From the NCBI RefSeq assembly GCF_004378855.1, contig NZ_RYYL01000001.1, positions 168,160 to 232,159 of the forward strand: a DNA stretch of 64,000 bases, read 5' to 3'. The translations under genes were made by a program, and so were the position numbers. The first letter of the stretch is position 1; every line of letters starts with the position of its first letter. The notes under the pieces are model-generated. The model made no database searches, was not told the origin of the DNA, and saw only the letters and a list, made by a program, of their open reading frames with translations. Shown in pieces: positions 56,542-64,000 of the stretch. This DNA is from Campylobacter sp. US33a. GTDB lineage: Bacteria > Campylobacterota > Campylobacteria > Campylobacterales > Campylobacteraceae.

Positions 56542-59500
56542 TCAGTCTAATTTCTTTCTTTGATAAAATTTTCTTAATTTACTATCAAGCCTAAAGCAAG
56601 CTTTAAATAAAGCAGGCACAACAAGCAAAGTAAGTATAGTCGAGCTAATAAGTCCTGAAATTACCGCAATAGCCATAGGTGAATTGGCTTCATATCCTGC
56701 GCCCTTTGAGAAAGCCAAAGGTAGCATAGCAAAAATCATTGCAAAAGTTGTCATCAAAATTGCTCTAAGTCTTGATTTTCCTGCATAAATCAAAGCTGCA
56801 TCCCCGTCATTTCCTTCAAGGCATTTTTTATTGGCTAAATCTACAAGCAAAATCGCATTTTTACCCACCATACCAAAAAGTAAAATAATGGCAACTAAAA
56901 CAAATAAAGAAAAATTATTTCCGCTTAAAAAAAGTCCCACGCAAGTCCCAGCAAATGCTAAAGGCATAGTAATCATAATGACTAGAGGTAAAATCAAGCT
57001 TTCATAAAGTGCAGCTAAGACCAGATAAATTAAAATAACTCCTAAAATAATAGAAAAAACAAAGCCTTGCACCGTTTCATCTAAAAGGTTGATAAAACCT
57101 GAAAAAGCATAGTTTAAATTCTTACCCACGCTTAAAAGTTCTTTAGAGTGCGAAATAAGCAAATTTTGCACCTCGCTTAAAGAAATGCCATTAACTCCAG
57201 CACTAATTTTTACGCTACGGTTTTTGTTATAACGATTGATTGACTTGATATTTTGCTTATAGATAATATCTACAACGCTGATAAGATCTAAAATTTGACC
57301 TTGATTGTTTTTGATTTTTATCCTTTTAAGCGAGTCTAAATTTTGCTTGTAATTTTTATCAAAACTGATAACAATATCATTTTTTGTATTGCCATTATCC
57401 ATACTTCCTACATTTAATCCAGCAAAAGAGTGTGCCAAAACCATAGCAAGATATTGTGGATTTACATCGAGTTTTTTAGCTTTTTCTTTATTAAGATAAA
57501 TGCCAATTTCATTTTTTTGTGCCCCTAGATTATCATCAATATCAACAATATTTTCATTGCTTTTTAAGAGTTCTTTTGTTTTTTGGGCTGCTTGTTTGAT
57601 ATCGTTTAGATCTTCTCCTAAGATTAAAAATTGCACTGGATATTCTATGCCTGCACCTTCTATTTTTGGAATTTCAAGAACTTTGATTTTTAAGTCCGAA
57701 TTTTGTAGATTCTCTCTATAAGCTGCTACAATTTCACTTTGCCTTTGTTTTCTTTTTTCCAATGCTTTTAATTTTACATAAATTTTTGCCTTTGTAGAAT
57801 CCTTTGCATCATCATAAGCTACAAGCAAATATGCGTAATCAACCTTTTCATCTGCTTTGATCCAAGAAAGAATTTCTAAAGATTTTTCTTGCATGGCTTC
57901 TAAGGAAATATCTTCTTTGCTTTCAAGGTGTATTTGAAATTCGCTATCATCTTCCATAGGTAAAAAATCAAGTCCGATTTTAGTAGCCAGAAAAAAACAA
58001 AAGGCTATAAAAGCAAAACTACTAAGTATAAATTTGATTTTATTTTTTAAAATTACAAAGAGTAGTTTTTCATAACTTTGTTCTATTTTTTCGAAAATTT
58101 TCTCACTCTTTTGATAAAATTTACTCTCTTTGGGGTTAAAAAATCTTGCACTTAAACTTGGTATAAGTAAGATTGACACAAAAAAACTAATGGCTATGCC
58201 AGAAGCTACACTAATGCCTAGAGTGTTAAAAAACAAACCAGGAATGGAATTCATATAAGAAATAGGTATGAAAACGCAAAGCAAAACAACACTAATACTC
58301 AAAACACTAAAACCTATTTCGCTAATGCCTAAAAACGCAGCTTCAAGCGGTGGGTAGGTTTTGATTTTTTTAGCGATATTTTCAATGACAACGATAGCAT
58401 CATCGATAAATATTCCTATGCTTAGAGTTAAGGCGATAAAGGTAAGGCGGTTTAAATCATAGCCCAAAAGATCAATGATAAAAAAGGTTGAAATGATAGA
58501 AGTTGGTATGGCGATACAAGCGATCAAAGTCGCGCTTAAATTTCGCAAAAACAAAAATACTATCATTACAGTTAAAGCTATACCTATACACATATCGATA
58601 ATAACTTGAAATAAGTGTTTGTGGATATTTAAACTTTTATCATAAATGATATTAATCTCTAAATCTTCATCGATAATTTGCTCTAAATTTACCAGTGCGT
58701 TTTTAACATTAGTGATGAGTTGTAAAGTATTATAATTTGTGATTTTACCTAGTTCTAGCACCACACCTTCTTTGTCTTTGTAAATCGCGCTTTGTTTTTT
58801 GTCTTCATAAAGGGGAATGATTTTGGCAACATCTTTTAGAAAAACGCCACTCATTAGTCTTAATTCTTCTAATTCTTTGATTGAATTTGCTTCAAAATAG
58901 CCTTTGATTAAAAAAGTATCTTTGGAATTTTCAAGTTCTCCTAAGGCTTGTTTGAAATTTTGATTTTTAATCATTTGTGCCACTTCAAAAGCGTTAAGAT
59001 GATATTTTTCCAGTAAATTTGGATCTAAAACAATGCGAATTTGTGGCTTTAAAAAAGCAGTATCTTCGATTTTGCCTACGCCAGAAATTCTTTGCAAAAA
59101 GGGTTTGATTTTTTCATCAACATTTTGCATAAGTTTCACACTATCATTGCTTTTTGAATGTATAAAAAGACTAATAGCCGCTCCAGCATCTGAAGCGACT
59201 TTTTCTACTTTTGCATTGGCGTTTAAGTTTAGAGTCCCAAGTTTATCTCTAACATCATTGGCTGCGATTTCTAAATCTTTATCAAGCTCAAATTCAACCA
59301 TAGTGATGCTAAAATTATCATAACTTGCTGAATTGATTGTTTTAATGCTATCAATTTCACTTAGAGCATTTTCTATTTCTTTGGTGATTTTTGATTCTAT
59401 GTAGTTTAAATCCCCATTGGTTTCAACCGTGATTTTAATCAAAGGAATGCTAACATTGGGGAATAAATTCACACTCATACTAAAAGCTGAAATAAGTCCA

Positions 59501-59565
59501 AAAATCACAAGAGCCAAAAAGAGCATCAATACAGTAATGGGACGGTTTATGGCAAATTTATACAT
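56542..59565 (-). CDS. cmeF: RND efflux inner-membrane transporter
   Basis: 1007 residues, twelve helices in the RND pattern. The first helix FAINRPITVLMLFLALVIFG and the proton-relay Asp-Asp in IGIFIDDAIVVIENIAKK (near 390) are clear; GMVGKNAILLVDLANKK is the second conserved region. It exports drugs and bile from the periplasm or membrane together with CmeE and CmeD. It shares one base with cmeE. CmeDEF is the second, weaker RND pump of C. jejuni. Confidence 0.93.
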   Translation of the reverse strand: MYKFAINRPITVLMLFLALVIFGLISAFSMSVNLFPNVSIPLIKITVETNGDLNYIESKITKEIENALSEIDSIKTINSASYDNFSITMVEFELDKDLEIAANDVRDKLGTLNLNANAKVEKVASDAGAAISLFIHSKSNDSVKLMQNVDEKIKPFLQRISGVGKIEDTAFLKPQIRIVLDPNLLEKYHLNAFEVAQMIKNQNFKQALGELENSKDTFLIKGYFEANSIKELEELRLMSGVFLKDVAKIIPLYEDKKQSAIYKDKEGVVLELGKITNYNTLQLITNVKNALVNLEQIIDEDLEINIIYDKSLNIHKHLFQVIIDMCIGIALTVMIVFLFLRNLSATLIACIAIPTSIISTFFIIDLLGYDLNRLTFIALTLSIGIFIDDAIVVIENIAKKIKTYPPLEAAFLGISEIGFSVLSISVVLLCVFIPISYMNSIPGLFFNTLGISVASGIAISFFVSILLIPSLSARFFNPKESKFYQKSEKIFEKIEQSYEKLLFVILKNKIKFILSSFAFIAFCFFLATKIGLDFLPMEDDSEFQIHLESKEDISLEAMQEKSLEILSWIKADEKVDYAYLLVAYDDAKDSTKAKIYVKLKALEKRKQRQSEIVAAYRENLQNSDLKIKVLEIPKIEGAGIEYPVQFLILGEDLNDIKQAAQKTKELLKSNENIVDIDDNLGAQKNEIGIYLNKEKAKKLDVNPQYLAMVLAHSFAGLNVGSMDNGNTKNDIVISFDKNYKQNLDSLKRIKIKNNQGQILDLISVVDIIYKQNIKSINRYNKNRSVKISAGVNGISLSEVQNLLISHSKELLSVGKNLNYAFSGFINLLDETVQGFVFSIILGVILIYLVLAALYESLILPLVIMITMPLAFAGTCVGLFLSGNNFSLFVLVAIILLFGMVGKNAILLVDLANKKCLEGNDGDAALIYAGKSRLRAILMTTFAMIFAMLPLAFSKGAGYEANSPMAIAVISGLISSTILTLLVVPALFKACFRLDSKLRKFYQRKKLD

Positions 59566-60308
59566 TATTTTTCTTTAATTTGAATTCTACCTTCGCCAAA
59601 GAGTCCAGGAGTTAAATTTCTAGCCCTAACTTCGGCGTAAATTTTTCTTGTTTTTGTGTCAATGCTAGGATAAATTAGGCTGATTTTTCCTTGATATTCT
59701 TTAGTTTCTTTGTCTATTTTATAAATATAATTTTGCCCAATTTTTACCTTATCTTTGTATTGCTCATCAAAACTAATTAAAAGTTTTACTTCAGGATAGG
59801 AAAAGATTTCTAATAAAGGCTGACTTACTCCGCCAACTCCATCTCCAATATCCTTAAATTTTGCACTAATAATGCCATCATATGGAGCTTTAAGTATTTT
59901 TTTATCCAATAAATTTTCGTAATATTTAATGTTGATTTTAGTCTTTTGAAGCAAAAGACTTTGTTTTTCATATTCAGCCAAAATATCTTCATAGCTTTGC
60001 TTGTCAATCACACTTTGTACTTTTTTAAATTTTTCCAAGCGACTTTTGGCATTATTAAAGGCTACTAAGGCAAGCTCGTGATCGTTTTTGGCGTTTTGTA
60101 AGGCTATTTTTTCACTTGTATTGTCTAAAGTGAGTAGAATTTCGCTTTTTTTGACTTTTTGCGCAACATCGACTTTAATTTCTTTAATGATACCTATGCT
60201 TTCGATAGCCAGTTTGCTAGAATTTAGAGCTATTACATCAAAACTTGCATAAATTTCTTCTGCATGCAAAGAAAAAACACTCATTAAAAATAAAATAATT
60301 TTTTTCAT
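59565..60308 (-). CDS. cmeE: RND efflux periplasmic adaptor
   Basis: 247 residues with an N-terminal signal (1-16, ending SLHA). The lipoyl/barrel-sandwich halves surround a short helical hairpin (about 65-125), and the C-terminal beta-barrel contains LTPGLFGEGRIQIKEK. It joins CmeF to the CmeD outer-membrane channel. It is short for an MFP (about 250), as in C. jejuni. It overlaps cmeD by 4 nt. Confidence 0.9.
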   Translation of the reverse strand: MKKIILFLMSVFSLHAEEIYASFDVIALNSSKLAIESIGIIKEIKVDVAQKVKKSEILLTLDNTSEKIALQNAKNDHELALVAFNNAKSRLEKFKKVQSVIDKQSYEDILAEYEKQSLLLQKTKINIKYYENLLDKKILKAPYDGIISAKFKDIGDGVGGVSQPLLEIFSYPEVKLLISFDEQYKDKVKIGQNYIYKIDKETKEYQGKISLIYPSIDTKTRKIYAEVRARNLTPGLFGEGRIQIKEK

Positions 60309-61558
60309 TCTTCTACCTTTGTTTTAATATCAATACCAGCGGTAAAATAATAATTCGCCTTAGCAATTTCAAATTCATTTTTTGCAAATTCTAAATCACT
60401 TTGCGCTTTAAATAAGGTTTGCAAAGCCCCAAGGTATTCTATATAGGTGCAAAGTCCGCTACTGTATTTTTGATCTATACTTTCAAATGCAATTTGTGCG
60501 GCATTTAAGGCTGAATTTAGTGCCCAAATTTGTTGTTTTAAAACTTTTAAATTTTGATTTAAATAATCAAGCTCTAAAGTATTTTTTCTTTCTAAATAAT
60601 TTAAATTTAAATTTTGCATTTGTACTTCTAATCTCTTACTTTCTAAATTTTGCTTTCTTGCGCCAAAGTCAAAAAGTTTCCATTCTAGAACAAGCATGAT
60701 TTGATTACTTTGCCCACTTTCTTCTATTAGCATTTGTGCCATATCTTTATAAGGCCTAGGAATTTTGGGTTCATAATTGTTTTGATAAAGCATAAAATTA
60801 TTTTGCAAAGAAATTTTAGGAAAATATAAAGATTTTGCGGCATTAACTTGTTCTTGCGAGATACTAATTTGCTCTTTTGCCATGGCAAGTTCTAAATTTT
60901 GGCTTTTAATATTTTGTGGTTCTTTGATATTTGCAAAACCTTGTGGGATAAGATCTTTTTTTAAAAGTTGCTTGATTTCTTTTTGAATTTGCAAAAGTTT
61001 TAATTCGTTTTGACTTAGTTCCAATAAACTTAAATGATATTTAGCTCTAATACTTTCTAATTCATCTTTTGCGCTTAGTCCCGCCTCGTGAAATTTCTCT
61101 AGTCTACTTAAAGTATTTTCAAGATAAAGACTTTGTTGTTTTTTAGCTTGTATGATTTTTTCTAAACTTTGATAATTAAAAAACAACGCACTAGCACTTA
61201 ATGCAAGATAATTTTTACTCTGTTCTCCTCTTAATTTCGCAAGTTTGCTTTTGTGTTCGAATGTTTTGATATTAGCACTTCTTTCACCGCCATCTAAAAG
61301 CAAAAAATTTAAACTAAATTGTGCAAAGAGGCTTTCTTTGGGATCAATGATAAGTCTATCTTTGTGATTGCTGATATAGCCTGAATTTAAACTCAAATTT
61401 GGATAATAAGATTTAGTAATTTTTTCTTCTTCTTTACTAGCTTGTAGGCTTTTTAATTCTTCAATTAGATATTGTTCGTTTTGTGTGCTAAGTTCTATAA
61501 AATCTTTTAGATTAGAAGCACATAGTAAAACAGGTAGTAAAAAAACTAAAAATTTCAT
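60305..61558 (-). CDS. cmeD: Outer-membrane efflux channel (TolC family)
   Basis: 417 residues with a signal peptide (1-15, ending LLCAS). Paired helical repeats of the OEP type are seen: LSLNSGYISNHKDR, KFHEAGLSAKDELESIRAKY and YSSGLCTYIEYLGALQTLF. It forms the outer-membrane exit duct of the pump. It is first in cmeDEF; a 113-nt gap separates it from the flagellin gene, which has its own terminator. Confidence 0.9.
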   Translation of the reverse strand: MKFLVFLLPVLLCASNLKDFIELSTQNEQYLIEELKSLQASKEEEKITKSYYPNLSLNSGYISNHKDRLIIDPKESLFAQFSLNFLLLDGGERSANIKTFEHKSKLAKLRGEQSKNYLALSASALFFNYQSLEKIIQAKKQQSLYLENTLSRLEKFHEAGLSAKDELESIRAKYHLSLLELSQNELKLLQIQKEIKQLLKKDLIPQGFANIKEPQNIKSQNLELAMAKEQISISQEQVNAAKSLYFPKISLQNNFMLYQNNYEPKIPRPYKDMAQMLIEESGQSNQIMLVLEWKLFDFGARKQNLESKRLEVQMQNLNLNYLERKNTLELDYLNQNLKVLKQQIWALNSALNAAQIAFESIDQKYSSGLCTYIEYLGALQTLFKAQSDLEFAKNEFEIAKANYYFTAGIDIKTKVEE

Positions 61559-61614
61559 AAATAACTTTCAAAGGCTTTATTTGTTAGTATAGTTTAAAAA
61601 GGTTAAAAAAGATT

Positions 61615-61653
61615 TAAAAAATTTCTAAAATGGCATTTGTCGCCATTTTAGAA
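61615..61653 (-). terminator. Rho-independent terminator after flagellin gene
   Basis: TTCTAAAATGGC (61623-61634) and GCCATTTTAGAA (61642-61653) form a perfect 12-bp stem with a 7-nt loop, followed on the minus strand by ATTTTTT. It is the strongest terminator in this part of the window. Confidence 0.9.
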
Positions 61654-61671
61654 TCATTTTATAAAGAGAAT

Positions 61672-63543
61672 CTATTGTAAGAGTTTTAAAACATTTTGTT
61701 GTACAGCGTTTGCTTGACTCATTGCATAAGATCCGCTTTGTGCCAAGATATTGTATTTAGAGAAATTTGCACTTTCTGCTGCAAAATCCACATCTCTGAT
61801 GGTTGATTCAGCTGATTTAACATTAACTTGAGTTACTGTAATGTTGTTGATGGTAACTTGAAGTTGATTTTGTACTGAACCAATGTCTGCACGAATTTGA
61901 TCTAAATTTATTGTCGCAGTTTCTACGATATCCATCACAGCCATAGCACCTTTTAAAGTTGTTACACCTGCGGTTTGCTGGGTGCCGATGTTTTCGATTC
62001 TAAGCTCGCCTGATTTTAAACCATCTAAGAATAAACCTGAAGTTCCACCTGTACTAATGGTTGAAACAATTTTTAAATCTTCATTAACATTTACTTTAGA
62101 AATTGCAACTGAAAATTTAACAGCTCCGCTATTTACCGCATACATTTTTGAAAAAGAAGCCGCTGAAAAGGCATTATTAAGTGTTGAAAAGCCTGATCCG
62201 GCAGAATAAAATCCAGAGTCAAATTTAGAATGTAAAGGTCCTATATCTATAACATTTCCTACCATCGAAACAGCGGTGGTTACAAATGCACTAAAACCAC
62301 TGCCTGCTGAGTAGAGCAAAGAAGTCATTTTGCTTAAACCTGTTCCTGCTAAAATACTTAAGCCCGATACACCTATTCTTACACTCGCTACACGATCAAT
62401 TGCATTAAATCCCATAGCATCGGCTACTTCTTGAGAAATTTGTCCTTTAGTGTCTCTTAGTGAAACTGAAGTTTGAGAAATTAAATTTTCATGTTCAAAA
62501 CCAAAGCCTGTTCCAGAGATAGCTATATCTCTACCATCGTTTTTAACGAGTGAAAGACGGCCGTAGTTTTCTCTCATATTTACAGCTATACCGGTACCTG
62601 TCCCCATATCACCAGTGATTTTAATACCTCTACCTTCTCTTGAGGTAAGAATTAATCTCCCATTTTCATCTCTTGCAGCTTCAACGCCCGTAGTGTCTTT
62701 TACAGAATTTATTGCATTAACCAATGCACCATTTTCATCACCAGCCATATAAGAAATATCGCCAATAACTACACCATTAATTGCAAAGTCTTTTCCGGTT
62801 TTCCCTTCCATAATCGGTGCCCCACCTACAGTTTGCACATTGTAAGTTGCACGAACACCTGTTTTATCAGCCACACGGTTAATCTCTTCAGCCAAAGCTC
62901 CAAGTCCTGTTCCAACAGAAGTTGAAATCACTACATCTTGGAATTTAAAGTCTTCTAAACCGTTATAATTTTTAATGGTTAAAGAAGCAACTCCAGAAGT
63001 TACGACATTTGTTCCTGTTTCAAATCTTGTTACACCAATCTTGCTTGATTGAGTAGCTCCGATTGAAGCTTTTATGGTTTGATTTGATTGTGCACCAATT
63101 TGAAATTCTTGATTGATAAAACCACCACTTAGAAGTTGTTTGCCGTTAAAAGAAGTAGTATTAGCAATGTTATCAAGCTCTTCCATCAAACGATTGATAT
63201 CAGCTTGAAGCATATTTCTTGTTTTGGTGCTTTGTCCATCTTGTGCTGCTTGAGTTGCTTTAACTTTGATGGTATCTAAGATTTTTAACTGCTCATCCAT
63301 AGCTTTATCAGCAGTTTGTAAGATACCGATGGCATCATTACCATTGTTAATCGCTTGTCCTAAGGTTGCTGCTTGAGATCTTAAGCTATCTGCGATGGCC
63401 ATCCCTGATGCATCATCTGCTGCAGAATTAATCCTAAGACCTGAACTAAGTCTTGATAGAGATTTATCAAGCTCTCGTGAGTTGACAGTTGCATTGGCAT
63501 GAGCATTTAAAGCGCCAATGTTAGTGTTTATTCTAAAACCCAT
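61672..63543 (-). CDS. Flagellin
   Basis: 623 residues from the ATG at 63543 (AAGG about 7 nt upstream); a TTG five codons earlier is not the start, since flagellins begin MGFRINTN. The conserved N-terminal D0/D1 region ends about residue 180 ([38 protein letters not shown]) and the C-terminal D0/D1 region begins about 525 ([20 protein letters not shown]). The central region has repeated YSAGSGFS segments. The length is above C. jejuni FlaA (about 576). The gene has a sigma-54 promoter, as C. jejuni flaB does, and stands alone, without a tandem second flagellin in the window. Confidence 0.95.
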   Translation of the reverse strand: MGFRINTNIGALNAHANATVNSRELDKSLSRLSSGLRINSAADDASGMAIADSLRSQAATLGQAINNGNDAIGILQTADKAMDEQLKILDTIKVKATQAAQDGQSTKTRNMLQADINRLMEELDNIANTTSFNGKQLLSGGFINQEFQIGAQSNQTIKASIGATQSSKIGVTRFETGTNVVTSGVASLTIKNYNGLEDFKFQDVVISTSVGTGLGALAEEINRVADKTGVRATYNVQTVGGAPIMEGKTGKDFAINGVVIGDISYMAGDENGALVNAINSVKDTTGVEAARDENGRLILTSREGRGIKITGDMGTGTGIAVNMRENYGRLSLVKNDGRDIAISGTGFGFEHENLISQTSVSLRDTKGQISQEVADAMGFNAIDRVASVRIGVSGLSILAGTGLSKMTSLLYSAGSGFSAFVTTAVSMVGNVIDIGPLHSKFDSGFYSAGSGFSTLNNAFSAASFSKMYAVNSGAVKFSVAISKVNVNEDLKIVSTISTGGTSGLFLDGLKSGELRIENIGTQQTAGVTTLKGAMAVMDIVETATINLDQIRADIGSVQNQLQVTINNITVTQVNVKSAESTIRDVDFAAESANFSKYNILAQSGSYAMSQANAVQQNVLKLLQ

Positions 63544-63577
63544 TTTAAATCCTTTCAAAATATTGCTCGTTCTTTTA

Positions 63578-63596
63578 AAGCAATTTTTGTTCCAAA
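63578..63596 (-). promoter_or_regulatory. Sigma-54 (RpoN) promoter of flagellin gene
   Basis: The minus strand reads TTTGGAACAAAAATTGCTTT: GG at 63593-63592 and GC at 63581-63580 are separated by exactly 10 nt, matching the sigma-54 -24/-12 element (TTGGAAC-N5-TTGC). It places transcription start near 63568, about 25 nt before the ATG. Confidence 0.9.
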
Positions 63597-63670
63597 TTTA
63601 AAAAGTGTTAAGGATAGTTAAGCAAAATTTATAAGTTTGATTTCTAATCTTTTCCTAAAACAATTTTTTA

Positions 63671-63676
63671 TATAAT
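63671..63676 (+). promoter_or_regulatory. -10 element of the micro-ORF transcript
   Basis: TATAAT within TTTATATAATTT lies about 60 nt upstream of the micro-ORF start, so a transcript would begin near 63683 and have a leader of about 50 nt. Campylobacter sigma-70 promoters often lack a -35 element. Confidence 0.6.
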
Positions 63677-63734
63677 TTCCAAGCTTTAAGGATAACCGAC
63701 TGAAGACTTTGAATAAAGTTGAAAGGAGGTTGAG

Positions 63735-63797
63735 ATGATTGAGATTATTGCTTTCGTGATAGTTTTAGTTGTCCTCATTTTAGCAGTTAAACACTAA
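63735..63797 (+). CDS. 20-residue hydrophobic micro-protein with strong RBS
   Basis: ATG follows AAAGGAGGTTGAG, an extended match to the anti-Shine-Dalgarno sequence and one of the strongest ribosome-binding sites in the window. The frame encodes MIEIIAFVIVLVVLILAVKH and stops with TAA. It is a single membrane helix with one acidic residue near the N-terminus and a Lys-His C-terminus, like small membrane toxins of type I toxin-antitoxin systems or small regulatory membrane peptides. The TAA sits inside a perfect 10-bp hairpin (63774-63803). Coding is likely from the start, site and stop; function is inferred only. Confidence 0.6.
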   Translation: MIEIIAFVIVLVVLILAVKH

Positions 63798-63803
63798 AAT
63801 GAG
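63774..63803 (+). terminator. Hairpin overlapping the micro-ORF stop codon
   Basis: CTCATTTTAG (63774-63783) and CTAAAATGAG (63794-63803) form a perfect 10-bp stem with a 10-nt loop. It covers the last codons and the stop. It lacks an immediate T tract, so it may be an RNA-stability or translation-control hairpin rather than a terminator. Confidence 0.5.
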
Positions 63804-63841
63804 AACTAATAATTAAAAAACTCTTTGTTATTTTAGATTAG

Positions 63842-63899
63842 CCCTGCTTAGTTTGTCCTTAAAGTCATAAAGTCTTCATAAATAGCAGGGTGAAGACTT
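63842..63899. repeat. Nested inverted repeats downstream of micro-ORF
   Basis: CCCTGCT (63842-63848) pairs with AGCAGGG (63884-63890), and AAGTCTTCA (63870-63878) pairs with TGAAGACTT (63891-63899). The same TGAAGACTTT also occurs upstream at 63701-63710, in the leader of the micro-ORF transcript. The repeats overlap, so alternative pairings are possible, including long-range pairing of leader and tail or pairing with a separate RNA. Confidence 0.6.
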
Positions 63900-64000
63900 C
63901 AAAATTTAAATTTCTTTATTTCTTTTCTTTATTTTTATTTCTTTATGCCTTCTTTATTCATTTTATTTCTTTTGAAAAATTCAAATTTCTTTACAAACAT

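Noticed and set aside
1..64000. tRNA, rRNA, CRISPR arrays, insertion sequences or phage genes
   Set aside because: No cloverleaf, spaced direct repeats, transposase or integrase was seen in a read-through; small RNAs could be missed without computation.

Overview
The window is AT-rich (roughly 30% G+C by eye), gene-dense and strongly stranded. It comes from a thermotolerant Campylobacter. Diagnostic content includes PEB3 with its N-glycosylation sequon, a complete cdtABC toxin operon, CmeDEF, a carboxyspermidine dehydrogenase, the modA-x-modBC cluster and the fliF-fliG-fliH-dxs-perR-ubiE-xseA-serC order. Most proteins look orthologous to C. jejuni proteins, but gene order differs from C. jejuni. 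Compared from memory with C. jejuni NCTC 11168, the bioF-to-tal block (Cj0306c to Cj0281c) is inverted against the rplY-to-serC block (Cj0311 to Cj0326), and cdtABC, a ZIP transporter and other genes sit inside it. That fits a relative such as the C. lari group, but the species cannot be fixed from this sequence alone.

Layout. 1-3444 (minus): an accessory two-gene unit, an ankyrin-repeat protein followed by an acidic protein cut by the window edge, with a 15-nt homopolymer in front. 3609-10191 (minus): a tightly overlapped iron-uptake operon (ChaN-like lipoprotein, TonB-dependent receptor, ExbB, ExbD, TonB) followed by an SbmA/BacA-like transporter. 10431-12812: carboxyspermidine dehydrogenase, a frameshifted lipoprotein and Fe superoxide dismutase. 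12957-18130 (plus): biotin genes bioF-bioG-bioC, then the molybdate/tungstate ABC transporter modA-x-modB-modC. 18459-20878: small accessory exported or membrane proteins, one a doubly broken lipoprotein. 21003-24151: a tautomerase, then a minus-strand overlapping operon surE - thiF-like - GNAT - OXA beta-lactamase.

24312-29260: PEB3, a DUF817 membrane protein, cdtABC and a ZIP-type zinc transporter. 29408-38863 (plus): lpxB, greA, a phosphoethanolamine transferase carrying a nine-G tract, a metallophosphoesterase, cheV-cheA-cheW, serB and tal. 38886-39673: two decayed accessory genes. 39738-56503 (plus): rplY, pth, an LptF/G-type permease, lysA, a HAD phosphatase, pheA, hisC, a decayed exported protein, fliF, fliG, fliH, dxs, perR, an aromatic-rich hypothetical protein, ubiE, xseA and serC. 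56542-61558 (minus): cmeDEF efflux pump. 61672-63543 (minus): a solitary flagellin with a sigma-54 promoter. 63735-63797: a 20-residue hydrophobic peptide gene with a very strong ribosome-binding site and nested hairpins.

The genes combine envelope and host-interaction functions (CDT, PEB3, lipid A or pEtN modification, efflux, flagellin), iron acquisition with oxidative-stress defence (TonB system, SodB, PerR), chemotaxis and motility (CheVAW, FliFGH), and core metabolism. The least ordinary features are the hydrophobic micro-ORF with its hairpins, the G9 tract, and five small accessory genes broken by single-base indels or stops while every core gene is intact. Two of the five are lipoproteins with one extra A in the Lys tract directly after the start codon. 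I saw no tRNA, rRNA, CRISPR array or insertion sequence.
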